A stretch of DNA of 44,539 bases from Knoellia subterranea KCTC 19937. GTDB lineage: Bacteria; Actinomycetota; Actinomycetes; Actinomycetales; Dermatophilaceae. Shown here piece by piece: positions 27,701 through 35,846 of the stretch; within the stretch, counting starts at the first letter, position 1, and every line of letters begins with the position of its first letter. A program made the position numbers and the translations under genes. The stretch is taken from assembly GCF_000768685.1 (NCBI RefSeq), contig NZ_AVPK01000014.1, positions 1-44,539 of the forward strand, given 5' to 3'. Below the pieces are notes generated by a model. It saw only the letters and a list, made by a program, of their open reading frames with translations, was not told where the DNA came from and made no database searches.

Positions 27701-28629
27701 AGGCGTGGGACGAGGTGTCGTGGCGCATCTCCGCGCTGCGCGACAACCCCGAGTGCGCCGACGAGGAGCACGCGGCGTTCGGTGCCGACGACGACCCGGG
27801 CCTGCACGTGTCGACGACGTTCGAGCCGACCGACGACATTGCGGCACCGTTCCTCAACGTCGGTGCCCGACCGCGCGTCGCCATCCTGCGTGAGCAGGGC
27901 GTGAACTCCCACGTCGAGACGGCCTACGCCTTCCACCGTGCCGGCTTCGAGACGCTCGACGTGCACATGACCGACCTCCAGACCGGTCGCGCGTCGCTCG
28001 CCGACGTCGTCGGTCTCGTGGCCTGTGGTGGCTTCTCCTACGGCGACACCCTCGGCGCCGGTGAGGGCTGGGCCCGCTCGGTGCTCTTCAACTCCGCCCT
28101 GACGGACCAATTCCACGAGTTCTTTCATCGCGGCGACACGTTCGGTCTCGGCATCTGCAACGGCTGCCAGATGTTCGCCGCTCTCGCCGACCTGATCCCG
28201 GGCGCCGAGGCGTGGCCGCGGTTCACCCGCAACGTGTCCGAGCAGTACGAAGCCCGCCTCTCGCTCGTCGAGGTCCTCGAGTCGCCGTCGATCTTCACCT
28301 CGGGCATGGCCGGCTCCCGCATCCCGATCGCCGTCGCGCACGGTGAGGGCTTCGCGAACTTCGCCGCCCGCGGCGACTCGGGCGCGGTGCAGCGGGTTGC
28401 TCGCTATGTCCACAACGATGGTGGCGTCGCGACGGCCTACCCGTTCAACCCCAACGGCTCCCCGGATGGGCTCACCGCGGTGACCACGACGGACGGCCGG
28501 TTCACGGCGATGATGCCGCACCCCGAGCGGGTGCAGCGGAACGCCCAGATGTCGTGGACGGACGGACGCATCGAGGACGTCTCGCCATGGATGCGGATGT
28601 TCCGCAACGCCCGCACCTTCATCGGCTGA
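24724..28629 (+). CDS. purL: phosphoribosylformylglycinamidine synthase, large single-chain form
   Basis: 1301 residues from GTG 24724 (GGAG nine bases upstream). It converts FGAR to FGAM using glutamine and ATP. The order is N-terminal PurS-like domain (residues 1-150), linker ([20 protein letters not shown]), synthetase core ([52 protein letters not shown]) and a class I glutaminase domain from about 1050 ([20 protein letters not shown]). The nucleophile Cys is in [10 protein letters not shown] near residue 1145; [10 protein letters not shown] and MPHPERV supply His and Glu. Most actinobacteria instead use separate PurS, PurQ and small PurL, so this fused form is unusual for the group. Confidence 0.97.
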   Translation: MTVTTHDLALTTVEGGSALSPFRARALLTRLQAVEPGITAVTARFVHWVASETPLTEGAAAQLEQILTYGEAYAGESPSEAPRTLVVVGPRLGTISPWASKATDIVHNCGIDIRRVERVTEYALEGIDADTIGSDQWGALAAVLHDRMTETALPSREASAALFEERDAEPMEHVDVLAGGRAALEGANTAYGLALSEDEIDYLVAAFTGLGRNPTDVELMMFAQANSEHCRHKIFNADFIVDGEPQTKSLFGMIRHTEAVAGAGTIVAYKDNASVMEGGRIERWQPERGDGPTRYVATEQDVHVLMKVETHNHPTAISPFPGAATGAGGEIRDEGATGRGSTPKAGLTGFVVSNLHLPGTDEPWEADPYGAPDHIATPLDIMVEGPIGAAAFNNEFGRPGIGGFFRVYEQTVDGVRRGYHKPIMSAGGLGSIDADQTEKVRFPAGTLLIQIGGPGMRIGMGGGAASSMAAGANAADLDFDSVQRGNPEMERRAQEVINHCWRLGADNPILAIHDVGAGGLSNAFPELVDDAGLGARFDLSAVPLEESGLAPKEIWVNESQERYVLAVAPESLELLESFAARERCPLSVIGVAADDAQLFVAGESDEADEVPIDMPMEVLLGKPPRMTRDVSRVSWSGDSLDVSRIALRDTAYAVLRHPTVASKRFLITIGDRTVGGFTHRDQMVGPWQVPVADVAVTLADHAGFAGEAMTSGERMPLASVDAPASGRMAVGEALTNLLAAPIASLSSVKLSCNWMAAAGETGEDAALYDTVQAVAMELCPALGISVPVGKDSMSMRTKWTDAESGEARQVTSPVSLVVSAFAALPDVRGTLTPQLAPESALVLVDLGAGRNRLGGSMLAQVSGAFGGEVPDLDDPARLVALAEAVRELRSRGLVSAYHDRSDGGLWATVCEMAFASGLGVEIAVDSVEALFAEELGAVLGVRADSVTEVIEVLVAAGVGDLASVIGGTHPERRVQVSVDGAAVVDESLRDLAQAWDEVSWRISALRDNPECADEEHAAFGADDDPGLHVSTTFEPTDDIAAPFLNVGARPRVAILREQGVNSHVETAYAFHRAGFETLDVHMTDLQTGRASLADVVGLVACGGFSYGDTLGAGEGWARSVLFNSALTDQFHEFFHRGDTFGLGICNGCQMFAALADLIPGAEAWPRFTRNVSEQYEARLSLVEVLESPSIFTSGMAGSRIPIAVAHGEGFANFAARGDSGAVQRVARYVHNDGGVATAYPFNPNGSPDGLTAVTTTDGRFTAMMPHPERVQRNAQMSWTDGRIEDVSPWMRMFRNARTFIG

Positions 28630-28633
28630 CGGC

Positions 28634-28705
28634 CACGAGACGACCACTTCTGCGTGAGACGACCAGTTCGAACTGGTCGTCTCACTCAGAAGTGGTCGTC
28701 TCGTG
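28634..28705. repeat. 72-base near-perfect palindrome after purL
   Basis: The 36-base arms match with one mismatch; the centre is AGTT-CG-AACT with no loop. Each arm itself contains two related copies of GAGACGACCA(C/G)TT, so the unit is a palindrome of direct repeats. It starts 5 bases after the purL stop and presumably terminates its transcript, but it is far longer than a terminator needs to be, and long loop-free palindromes are normally unstable. It could be a REP/MITE-like element. Confidence 0.9.
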
Positions 28706-28771
28706 CTCGGTGGATGAAGCGGAGGCTCGACGACGCACGCGCCGTGAGCGGCCGAGCCGTACGCTCACCTC

Positions 28772-29515
28772 GTGACCGAAGAGCCTGCACGGACGCGGCT
28801 GACGGGGCGGTTGCTCGCCGGGGCTGCGGCGCTGACCGCCCTCGCAGTGCTGTCCGATCTCAGATTCACCTGGAACCAGAGCAGCCACGCCTACGGGCCC
28901 GATGGCCAGTCCATCGGCGATCCCGTGCCGTTCGGCCAGAGGCTGGTGAGGCTCGCCCTCGACCTCTCCTACCGGCCGCACGGTGTCACCCTCCTCGTCG
29001 CATGCCTGCTCCTGCTCGCGGCGACGGTGCTCCTCCGCCGCCTCTCCACGTGGAAGCAGGCAGGGTGGCCCCGATGGGAGGTACTCATTGCCGGGGTCCT
29101 CGTGGCGCTCCCCGTCGTGGGGCTGACGCTGGCCGACCTCTACGTCGTGACCGGAGGCGACGGTGGCGAGGGTTTCACTGACATCTTCGGTCCCCCGCCG
29201 ATGACCGAGCTGGCGATGTCGAGCCTCTTCACGCTCTGCGCCTGCCTCGTCATCCTGGTCGTCACTGGTCTCTGGTGGCGGCACCCCGACGACGCCTCGA
29301 ACGCGTCGGACCCGGCCGAGGACGAGGACGCCGTGGCCCGCGACGCACCGGAGGGCACACCCGAGCACCCTGAGGACGTGGACGCTGAGGAGGCCACGAC
29401 GAGCGAGGCAGCGCCAGTGCGCGCGTCCGCCATGGCCTCGGGCCGACCGAACCAGGACTCTGACGCGGACCACTCACAGGAGTGGTCTCCGGAGGACTTC
29501 CGACGTCCGAGCTGA
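28772..29515 (+). CDS. membrane protein of unknown function with acidic tail
   Basis: 247 residues from GTG 28772. There are four hydrophobic segments: LLAGAAALTALAVLSDL, HGVTLLVACLLLLAATVLLR, WEVLIAGVLVALPVVGLTL and LAMSSLFTLCACLVILVVTG. The last 75 residues are a strongly acidic, Pro/Ala-rich, probably disordered tail (DPAEDEDAVARD, EHPEDVDAEEATTS). I do not recognise the family. It is convergent with the spermidine-synthase-like gene, 23 bases between stops, and stands alone after the palindrome. Confidence 0.7.
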   Translation: MTEEPARTRLTGRLLAGAAALTALAVLSDLRFTWNQSSHAYGPDGQSIGDPVPFGQRLVRLALDLSYRPHGVTLLVACLLLLAATVLLRRLSTWKQAGWPRWEVLIAGVLVALPVVGLTLADLYVVTGGDGGEGFTDIFGPPPMTELAMSSLFTLCACLVILVVTGLWWRHPDDASNASDPAEDEDAVARDAPEGTPEHPEDVDAEEATTSEAAPVRASAMASGRPNQDSDADHSQEWSPEDFRRPS

Positions 29516-29538
29516 GTCGTCTCATGCCTGCCGACGGG

Positions 29539-30402
29539 TCAGTCTGGCGGCGCCGGGGACCACGCGGTGTCGCCGGTGGCCTCGCTGAACGGCTGCGCTC
29601 CGGCACCACGCGACAGCACCTCGTCCGGGCCCACGACACCGGTCGGCAGCGGCAGCCGTGCGGTCGCGCGCCGCATCTCAAAGAGAGGCAGTGGCCCACG
29701 CGACGCAGCGAGGACGACGTTGCCGTAGCCCTTCCCCTTGAGGACGTGGTGCAAACCCACGTATGCCGTCCGCGCACCTTCCCTGCGACCCGCGACCTCC
29801 TCGCGACTCCCGTCCGCCCTGTCATCCCCGTTCGGACCCAGTGCGGCGCGGGCACCCGAGGCCACGCGAGCGGAGTACTTCAGCCCGGGCCGATCCCCGA
29901 GGTTCGCCAAGAACAGCCCGCCCGGTGCGAGGACTCGCGCGACCTCACCCAGCCACTCGACCGTGGTGAGCGAGGCTGGGACGCGCCCGCCGGCATACGC
30001 ATCAAGAATGACGAGATCCGCACTGCCGGAAGCCAATCCGGCCACCCCGGCCTCACCCGTCAACGGGCGCACCCGGATTCGGTGACCGCGCGGCAGCGGC
30101 AGTTCACGTCGCACGGCCTCGGTCAGCGCAACGTCCGGCTCGAGCACGATCTGCGGCGAACCCGGTCGGGTCGCGTGGATCCAGCGCGCCAGCGTGAGGC
30201 CAGCGCCACCGATGTGCGTCACTCGCAACGGCGCCGGCCGCGCGAACACCGCGTCGATGCAGAGGGCGAGCGACTGGACGTACTCGAAAACGAGCAGCTC
30301 CGGATCGGCCAGCGACACCGCCGACTGCGCGTGCTCCCCGATGCGGATCCACGTGACGTCGCCGTCCTGCTCGAAGACGGGCGCGTCGGACGCTTCACTC
30401 AC
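29539..30402 (-). CDS. spermidine-synthase-fold methyltransferase-like protein
   Basis: 287 residues. The Rossmann core has a SAM/decarboxylated-SAM-type pocket: LRVTHIGGAGLTLARWIHAT, PQIVLEPDVALTEAVRRE, SADLVILDAYAGGRVPASLT and VLAPGGLFLANLGDRPGLKY. The usual GGGDG motif is GGAGLT here, so true spermidine synthase activity is doubtful; a related unassigned actinobacterial family is more likely. Between about residues 195 and 222 there is an Arg/Asp/Glu-rich insertion (GDDRADGSREEVAGRRE) ending in ARTAY, which is a copy of the GTATGCCGTCCGCGC repeat read on the other strand. The start ATG 30402 lies just past the terminator of the next gene. Confidence 0.8.
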   Translation of the reverse strand: MSEASDAPVFEQDGDVTWIRIGEHAQSAVSLADPELLVFEYVQSLALCIDAVFARPAPLRVTHIGGAGLTLARWIHATRPGSPQIVLEPDVALTEAVRRELPLPRGHRIRVRPLTGEAGVAGLASGSADLVILDAYAGGRVPASLTTVEWLGEVARVLAPGGLFLANLGDRPGLKYSARVASGARAALGPNGDDRADGSREEVAGRREGARTAYVGLHHVLKGKGYGNVVLAASRGPLPLFEMRRATARLPLPTGVVGPDEVLSRGAGAQPFSEATGDTAWSPAPPD

Positions 30403-30414
30403 GGCACACAGCCA

Positions 30415-30449
30415 AGCACCCCCTGCGCCGCGAGGACGCAGGGGGTGCT
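30415..30449 (-). terminator. hairpin terminator of the 5'-nucleotidase gene
   Basis: AGCACCCCCTGCG (30415-30427) pairs perfectly with 30437-30449 around a 9-base loop. It is 47 bases beyond the nucleotidase stop and just upstream of the next minus-strand gene, separating the two transcripts. Confidence 0.85.
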
Positions 30450-30496
30450 GGTGAAACCGGGTCGTGCTGGGTGCTGCCGTGAACCACTCGGTCCGG

Positions 30497-32257
30497 TCAG
30501 AGACCGTCGACGCGGCTCGCCGGAGCGATCAGGCCCGGGTTGGCGCCGAAGTAGGCCACGAGGTTCGCGAGGTCCTCCGGACCACCGACACGGTTCGTGC
30601 CGCCCTTGAAGGCCGTGAACAGGTCGCCACCATCGGCGAGGAAGTTCAGCGTGCCGACGCGGTAGGTCTCGGTCATGCTGATCGCCGTGCCGTTGAGGGC
30701 CATCGTGCCGTTGACGACGCGCGAGCCCTGCGGCTGCGAGGCGTCCCAGGCGTAGGTGAAGCCCTTGGACACGCCGAGCGCGAGCATCGGGCGCGAGCCA
30801 CGGGCGGCCACCGGCTGGTACTGCTGCTCGAGGACCTGGCGGATCTGGTCACCGGTCAGGTCAACGCTCACGAGGATGTTGTTGAACGGCGCGATGTCGA
30901 AGGCCTCGGCGTAGGTGATCTGGCCGGGAGCCTCGGCGTACTTCGGTGCCATCGGCAGGTCCTCACGGACACCACCGACGTTCATGAAGGCGATCTCGGC
31001 GCCACCCTCGTCAGCACCGTCGGTACCGGCCAGGATCGCGTCGGCGACGACGTCCGCCATCGGGGTCTCGATGCCGCGGTTGCCGCTCGAGTCGCCGAGG
31101 ATGTCCTCGGAGTGGGTGCCGACGATCTGCGCCTTGAGCGGACCGGCGAGGGTGTTCCACTTGCTGATGATGCTCGTGATGGCCGGGTCCTTCGGCGCCG
31201 TCTGGGCGACGAGGCGGTTGACCGCGGTCGACCGGTCACGCATGACCTCACCGCTCTTGGTGTTGATCACGAGGCTGGTGTCGGTGACGGTGCGGCCGTA
31301 GTCGTGGGCGCTCGTCACGAGGCGCGGGTTGCCGGCCGGGTCCGGGAGGGAGCAGATGTAGCCCTGGTGCGTGTGGCCGGTGATGATCTGGTCGACCTCG
31401 GGCGAGATCTGGGCCGCGATCTGGGCGATCGGCGCGGAGATGCCGTTGCACTGGTTGATGTTGCCGGTCTGGTAGCCGCCCTCGTGCAGGAGCACGACGA
31501 TGGACTTGACGCCCTGCTTCTTGAGCGCCGCAGCCTGTGCGTTGGCCGTCTCGACCTCGTCGAGGAAGTTGACCGACGAGACGCCGGCCGGGCTGACCAG
31601 GGTCGGGGTGGCCTTGAGCGTCATGCCGATGAAGCCGATCTTGACGCCGTTGACGGTCTTGACGGAGGTCCCCGGGAGGAGCGGCTTGCCCGTGTCCTTC
31701 TTGACCACGTTGGCCGAGAGCCACTGGAAGTCGGCGCCGGCGTACGGCTGGTCGGGGAAGTAGCAACCGTCGGTCGGGTGGCAGCCACCGTTCTGCATGC
31801 GGAGCAGCTCGTCGGTGCCCTCGTCGAACTCGTGGTTGCCGACCGAGCTGACGTCGAGCTTCATCGCGTTGAGCGACTCGACGGACGGCTCGTCGTGGAA
31901 CATGCCGGACAGGAACGGCGATCCACCGATGAGGTCACCGGCGGCAACGGTCAGGCTGCCGTCGTGACCCGGGGCGTTGCGGAGCGCCTGGAGCGTCGAC
32001 GACAGGTACTCGGCGCCACCGACGGCCGTCTGGCTCGGGTCCTCGACCGGCGTGAGCTTCGGGTCGGTCGCCTCGAGGTGGCCGTGGTAGTCGTTGAACG
32101 ACAGCAGCTGCACCGTCGTGAGGTTGGGGTTGCCCTTGGTGGTGGGCTTGCCCTTGTCGGCGGGGCGGTCGGCCAGGGCCGGCGCGGCGGCGAGGGTGAC
32201 TGCACAGGCGGCAGCCAGGAGGGACGCACTCAGGGTGCGCGGGGTCAAGATCGTCAT
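30497..32257 (-). CDS. secreted bifunctional metallophosphatase/5'-nucleotidase (UshA-like)
   Basis: 586 residues from ATG 32257 with AGGAG upstream. A Sec signal peptide (residues 1-29, ending PALA-DRPAD) exports it. The N-terminal metallophosphatase domain keeps the dinuclear metal motifs: LLSFNDYHGHLEA, TVAAGDLIGGSP, SSVGNHEFDEG, VVLLHEGG and QIITGHTHQGY. The C-terminal 5'-nucleotidase domain, from about residue 350, has IAFMNVGGVREDLP, AFDIAPFNNILVSVDLTG and ETYRVGTLNFLADGGDLF, which bind the nucleotide base. It probably scavenges phosphate and nucleosides outside the cell, a functional complement to the purine genes. No LPxTG anchor is visible. A TTGACA (32403-32398, minus strand) may be its -35. 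Confidence 0.95.
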   Translation of the reverse strand: MTILTPRTLSASLLAAACAVTLAAAPALADRPADKGKPTTKGNPNLTTVQLLSFNDYHGHLEATDPKLTPVEDPSQTAVGGAEYLSSTLQALRNAPGHDGSLTVAAGDLIGGSPFLSGMFHDEPSVESLNAMKLDVSSVGNHEFDEGTDELLRMQNGGCHPTDGCYFPDQPYAGADFQWLSANVVKKDTGKPLLPGTSVKTVNGVKIGFIGMTLKATPTLVSPAGVSSVNFLDEVETANAQAAALKKQGVKSIVVLLHEGGYQTGNINQCNGISAPIAQIAAQISPEVDQIITGHTHQGYICSLPDPAGNPRLVTSAHDYGRTVTDTSLVINTKSGEVMRDRSTAVNRLVAQTAPKDPAITSIISKWNTLAGPLKAQIVGTHSEDILGDSSGNRGIETPMADVVADAILAGTDGADEGGAEIAFMNVGGVREDLPMAPKYAEAPGQITYAEAFDIAPFNNILVSVDLTGDQIRQVLEQQYQPVAARGSRPMLALGVSKGFTYAWDASQPQGSRVVNGTMALNGTAISMTETYRVGTLNFLADGGDLFTAFKGGTNRVGGPEDLANLVAYFGANPGLIAPASRVDGL

Positions 32258-32461
32258 GCCTACTCCTGTTCGGCCTGATGGCCGGGGTGGGTGCGCGCGG
32301 TGTCACAGGGGTGACGACAGGGAGCCCGCAACGCTGGTGTGTGCCCGCCCATGCTGCCGGACGAAACGTGCGGATGCAGTAGGACCGCATAACTATTTGT
32401 CAACTGGGCATGAAGAATGTCCCCTCGCGGAGCGCTCGCCGCGCCGAACTACCATCCCGGT

Positions 32462-32842
32462 ATGCCGTCCCGTCGCCGTGTGCCTGTCGCGGCCGGTCGC
32501 GCTGCACTCACCTCCTGGATGGCCGCCCCGGGTGAGGTCGATCGGACGACCACAGCCACCGCGGTGCGATTCACGCTCGAGGAACTCGGCGAACGGGCGC
32601 CCGGCCGCAGCGTCGAGGTGCGCGTGCCGCCGTTCGGAGTGGTGCAGTGCATCGAGGGCCTCCAGCACCGGCGCGGCACCCCACCCAACGTCGTCGAGAC
32701 CGATGCCGCGACCTGGCTCGCCCTCGCCGTCGGGCACCTCGAGCCCGCCGAGGCCGAGGCCCAGGGGCGCCTGCGGGTGTCGGGCACCCGAGCCGACCTC
32801 ACGGCATACCTGCCGCTCTTCCCCGACCATGACGAGAACTGA
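32462..32842 (+). CDS. sterol carrier family protein (SCP_3-like)
   Basis: 126 residues from ATG 32462 (MPSRRRVPVAAGRAALTSWM). It matches the small actinobacterial sterol-carrier-like family: TATAVRFTLEELGERAPGRS, VEVRVPPFGVVQCIEGLQHR, RGTPPNVVETDAATWLALAV and RVSGTRADLTAYLPL. A hydrophobic lipid-binding role is inferred from the fold; the ligand is unknown. In many actinobacteria this gene is close to pur genes. The ATG lies inside a copy of the GTATGCCG repeat. TACCAT (32450-32455) six bases upstream suggests a leaderless mRNA. The next gene starts 6 bases after the stop. Confidence 0.85.
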   Translation: MPSRRRVPVAAGRAALTSWMAAPGEVDRTTTATAVRFTLEELGERAPGRSVEVRVPPFGVVQCIEGLQHRRGTPPNVVETDAATWLALAVGHLEPAEAEAQGRLRVSGTRADLTAYLPLFPDHDEN

Positions 32843-32848
32843 GCCCAC

Positions 32849-33748
32849 ATGACCGAGCTGCGACACGGAATCTCGATCCTTCCCGACCTGCCCTGGCGCG
32901 AGGCGGGGTCGCGGTGGCGCGCGGTCGAGGAGATGGGGTTTGCGCACGCGTGGGTCTATGACCACCTCGTGTGGGGTGGGCTGCCGGACTCGACGTGGTT
33001 CCCGGCGGTGCCGACGCTTGCGGCAGCGGCGGGCGTGACGTCGACCATCGGGCTCGGCACGTTCGTGACGTCGCCGAACTTCCGGCACCCCTATGTCTTC
33101 GCGCGCGACGTGTTCGCGCTCGACGATCTGTCCGCCGGCCGGTTCATCTGCGGGCTCGGCACGGGCGGTGATCTCGACTCGGCAGTGCTCGGGGAGTCGC
33201 ACACGGTCAAGGCGCGCGTCGACAGGTTCCACGAGTACGTGCCGTTGCTGGATCGGCTGCTGCGCGAGGACCATGTCGACCACGAAGGAGACTGGTATGC
33301 CGTCCGCGACGCCCGCACGCTCCCCGGCCCCGTGCGCGATCGGGTGCCTTTCATCATTGCGGCGAACGGGCCGCGGTCGTTGCGGTTGGCCGCGCGCTTC
33401 GGACAGGGGTGGGTGACGACGGGGCCGGGTGGCGTCGAGACGCTCGACGAGTGGTGGTCCGGTGTCGCAGGGTTGGCATCACGGCTGAGTGACCTGCCCG
33501 GGACGGACTCGATGGACCGCTATCTGTTGCTCGACGCGTCGCCGCAGTTCTCGCTGGAGTCCGTGGGCGTCTATGAGGAGATGACCGGGCGCGCGGCGGA
33601 GTTGGGCTTCACCGACACGATCACGCACTGGCCGCGTTCGGGATCCCCGTATGCCGGGTCGGAGGCGACGCTCGACGAGGTCGCCTCACGCTTCGTGAGC
33701 GGGGGAGACACCGGCACCGGCGGCGGCTGTGCACCGGAGGCGAAGTAG
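32849..33748 (+). CDS. LLM-class F420-dependent oxidoreductase B
   Basis: 299 residues, second luciferase-like protein of the window and only distantly similar to the first. Family strings: EEMGFAHAWVYDHLVWGG, STIGLGTFVTSPNFRHPYVF, ALDDLSAGRFICGLGTGG, VPFIIAANGPRSLRLAARFG. It follows the sterol-carrier gene by 6 bases and is likely co-transcribed with it. The C-terminus ends in a Gly-rich tail that is not part of the barrel. F420 dependence is the usual property of actinobacterial members of this class; substrate unknown. Confidence 0.88.
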   Translation: MTELRHGISILPDLPWREAGSRWRAVEEMGFAHAWVYDHLVWGGLPDSTWFPAVPTLAAAAGVTSTIGLGTFVTSPNFRHPYVFARDVFALDDLSAGRFICGLGTGGDLDSAVLGESHTVKARVDRFHEYVPLLDRLLREDHVDHEGDWYAVRDARTLPGPVRDRVPFIIAANGPRSLRLAARFGQGWVTTGPGGVETLDEWWSGVAGLASRLSDLPGTDSMDRYLLLDASPQFSLESVGVYEEMTGRAAELGFTDTITHWPRSGSPYAGSEATLDEVASRFVSGGDTGTGGGCAPEAK

Positions 33749-33758
33749 CGTGGACTCC

Positions 33759-34004
33759 GTGAACGCGCCCCGCCACCCCAACCACCTGCGAATCCTCATC
33801 GTCGGGGCCGCCGTCGGCTTCGCCGTGGGCGGGTTCCTCGGGGTCTACCGCGGGCTCGAGACGAACTCGACGGCGGTGCAGGGCGAGTACTCCACGGCGT
33901 CGGCCGTCGGCTACCTCGGGCTGCTCGGCGCGCTCGTCGTCGGCCTGCTCGCGGCCGGGGTGTCGGTGCTCATCGAGTCGATCTCCGAGCGCCGCAACCG
34001 CTGA
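33759..34004 (+). CDS. small membrane protein of unknown function
   Basis: 81 residues if started at GTG 33759, where a TAGCGT hexamer (33746-33751) ends 7 bases upstream in the pattern of a leaderless start; GTG 33750 is the alternative. Two membrane helices (HLRILIVGAAVGFAVGGFLG and LLGALVVGLLAAGVSVLIE) flank a short polar loop containing YRGLETNSTAVQGEYS, leaving a basic C-terminus (RRNR). The family is not recognised. It lies just after the second LLM gene and converges with the SDR gene. Confidence 0.75.
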   Translation: MNAPRHPNHLRILIVGAAVGFAVGGFLGVYRGLETNSTAVQGEYSTASAVGYLGLLGALVVGLLAAGVSVLIESISERRNR

Positions 34005-34044
34005 CGCGCCCGAGCCCTGGCCGGATGCCCGGCACCGCGTGGCT

Positions 34045-35007
34045 TCAGTTGCGCAGGGCGGCGACCGTGTCGGCGAGGCCCTCGTCGAGGGAGCGGCATT
34101 CCCAGCCGAGTTCCCGCTCGGCCTTGGCCCGCGTGCCGACGTAGCTCGACAGGGCGGCGCGCAGTGACTCCGGGTGGTACGTCGGCGGCACGGGCAGCGC
34201 GGCCGCGACGGGGGTCATGAGCTTCTCGCCGACGCGCAGCGCCACGTCGGGGACGAGCAGCGGTCCCTTGCCGCCGGCGATCCGGGCCACGCGCTGGAGC
34301 AGCCCGGCCAGGGACGACGGCTCACCCGAGAGCATGTAGGCCTCGCCGGGAGTCCCGCGCTCCATGGCGACGACATGGCCGCGGGCGACGTCGGACACGT
34401 GCGTCCACACGAGGGTTCCGCCGCCGCGTGGGGCGATCGGTCGCCCGCCCCGGGCCGCCAGGGCGATGAGTTCGCCGACCTGCGAGGTGTCGCCGGGGCC
34501 ATAGATCCCGCCGGGCATCACGGTCACGACCGGCAGGCCGCGCTCGACGAACTCCTCGGCGATGCGGTGCGCGTCGGCCTTCGTGCGGTCGTACTCCGTC
34601 AGATGCGATCCGGTATGCCGGTAGCTCTCGTCCCGCACAGCGCCTCCGGTGTCGCTGTTGACGGCAAGCGTGCTCGTGTAGACGACCTTGGCCGTGCCGG
34701 CACTCAGTGCTGCGGTCAGCACGTTGCGGGTGCCGTCGACGTTGACCCGCTGGCCGGGCGATCGGTCGCGCTCGCCGAGCTTGTACCAACCGGCCACATG
34801 GAAGAGCCCGTCCGCGCCGTCGACCAGCGTGTCCAGCGCGGTCAGGTCGTCGAGGTCGCCCTGCACGAGGGTGGCCCCGAGGTCGGAGAGGGATCCGGCT
34901 CGGCCGGGGTTGCGGACGAGGGCAACGACGTCGTGTCCGTCGGCAACCAGCTGGCGGGCGAGTTCGCCCCCGACGAATCCGGTCGCCCCGGTGAGTGCGT
35001 AGCGCAT
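34045..35007 (-). CDS. extended SDR (NAD-dependent epimerase/dehydratase)
   Basis: 320 residues. It starts with the nucleotide-binding TGATGFVGGELARQLVADG, then ATLVQGDLDD, a Ser/Thr near VVYTSTLAVNS and the catalytic Tyr-x3-Lys in TEYDRTKADAHRIAEE, followed by VMPGGIYGPGDTS. These are the features of atypical or extended short-chain dehydrogenases resembling dihydroflavonol-4-reductase-like proteins. The substrate is unknown; such proteins act on sugars, sterols or flavonoid-like ketones. It is the next gene beyond the rskA terminator on the same strand and is probably transcribed on its own. Confidence 0.88.
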   Translation of the reverse strand: MRYALTGATGFVGGELARQLVADGHDVVALVRNPGRAGSLSDLGATLVQGDLDDLTALDTLVDGADGLFHVAGWYKLGERDRSPGQRVNVDGTRNVLTAALSAGTAKVVYTSTLAVNSDTGGAVRDESYRHTGSHLTEYDRTKADAHRIAEEFVERGLPVVTVMPGGIYGPGDTSQVGELIALAARGGRPIAPRGGGTLVWTHVSDVARGHVVAMERGTPGEAYMLSGEPSSLAGLLQRVARIAGGKGPLLVPDVALRVGEKLMTPVAAALPVPPTYHPESLRAALSSYVGTRAKAERELGWECRSLDEGLADTVAALRN

Positions 35008-35023
35008 GGGTGAAGTATTGACC

Positions 35024-35049
35024 CGTCCCGGACCCGTTGGTCCGGGACG
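35024..35049 (-). terminator. hairpin terminator after rskA
   Basis: CGTCCCGGACC (35024-35034) pairs with GGTCCGGGACG (35039-35049): 11 perfect pairs with a CGTT loop. It begins 2 bases after the rskA stop on the minus strand and ends the sigK operon before the SDR gene. Confidence 0.85.
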
Positions 35050-35051
35050 CG

Positions 35052-35846
35052 TCAGGTGAAGGCGAAGAGGGCGACGGGGTCGCTCGTCGGCTGGGTCGAG
35101 CCCGCAGCCGGTTCGAGCGTGATGCCCGCCCCTGTGGCAGCCGTCGCGTCACCGGTGAGCATCACCGTGACCGAGGAACCGGCGGTCGGGATCATTCCGG
35201 CGCTGACCATGCCCTTGCCGGGCAGGTCGAGCCAGAGCTGGTACGCCTTGCCGGCCGGTGCCGCCGGCATGTCGTCCGCGACGAACACGGCCTGCCGCTT
35301 CGCAGGGCTGCGGACGATGGTGATCTCCGAGCCGTCCATCGGCAGCGAGACCCGCTCGGCGTCGGGAGCCCGGAGGATCTGATCCGTTGCGGTGATCTGG
35401 GCGGGGGCGTCGTCCCAGGGCTGCCAGACCACGGCGCCGAACGCGAGGACAGCAGCCGCAACCGCCGCGGCGAGCCAGGGGCGCCACGAAGTGCGGCGGG
35501 CAGCAAGTTCGTCGGTCTGCCCGACCGCGTCGGCTTCCTGTGCCTCGGTGTCCTGCTCGTCACTCGAGGCGGAGGCATCGGTGGGCGCGGACGCCGAGGA
35601 GCCGCCGTCCGTGATGGGCGAGAGCTGACGGGTCCGGGAGATGGCGGACAGGACGGAGCCGCGCAGGGCCGGGGGTGGCGTGAGTTCGGTGTCTGCGGCC
35701 AGGGCGGCTGCCGTGGCTCGGAGCTCAGCCACCTCGGCGCGGCAGTCCGCACACTCCTCGAGGTGCAGTTCGAAGGACCGGCGCTCCTCGTCGGTCACGG
35801 CATCGACGGCATGCGCGCCGGCCAGGGCGTGGGTATCGGGATTCAT
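35052..35846 (-). CDS. rskA: anti-sigma-K factor RskA-like
   Basis: 264 residues from ATG 35846, which overlaps the sigK stop (ATGA). The N-terminal cytoplasmic domain has an incomplete zinc anti-sigma motif (FELHLEECADCRAEVAELR: H-x3-C-x2-C). One membrane helix follows (WLAAAVAAAVLAFGAVVW, near residues 125-145). The extracytoplasmic RskA domain is at residues 150-264 (QAVFVADDMPAAPAGKAYQL, LWLDLPGKGMVSAGMI). It would hold SigK inactive at the membrane until proteolysis or redox change frees it. A Ser/Asp-rich linker lies between the first domain and the helix. Confidence 0.92.
   Translation of the reverse strand: MNPDTHALAGAHAVDAVTDEERRSFELHLEECADCRAEVAELRATAAALAADTELTPPPALRGSVLSAISRTRQLSPITDGGSSASAPTDASASSDEQDTEAQEADAVGQTDELAARRTSWRPWLAAAVAAAVLAFGAVVWQPWDDAPAQITATDQILRAPDAERVSLPMDGSEITIVRSPAKRQAVFVADDMPAAPAGKAYQLWLDLPGKGMVSAGMIPTAGSSVTVMLTGDATAATGAGITLEPAAGSTQPTSDPVALFAFT

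Noticed and set aside
24637-28647. A 1336-codon open frame antisense to purL
   Set aside because: High-GC genes leave the complementary frame open; its translation is Arg/Glu/Val/His-rich with no domain, while purL motifs are unambiguous.
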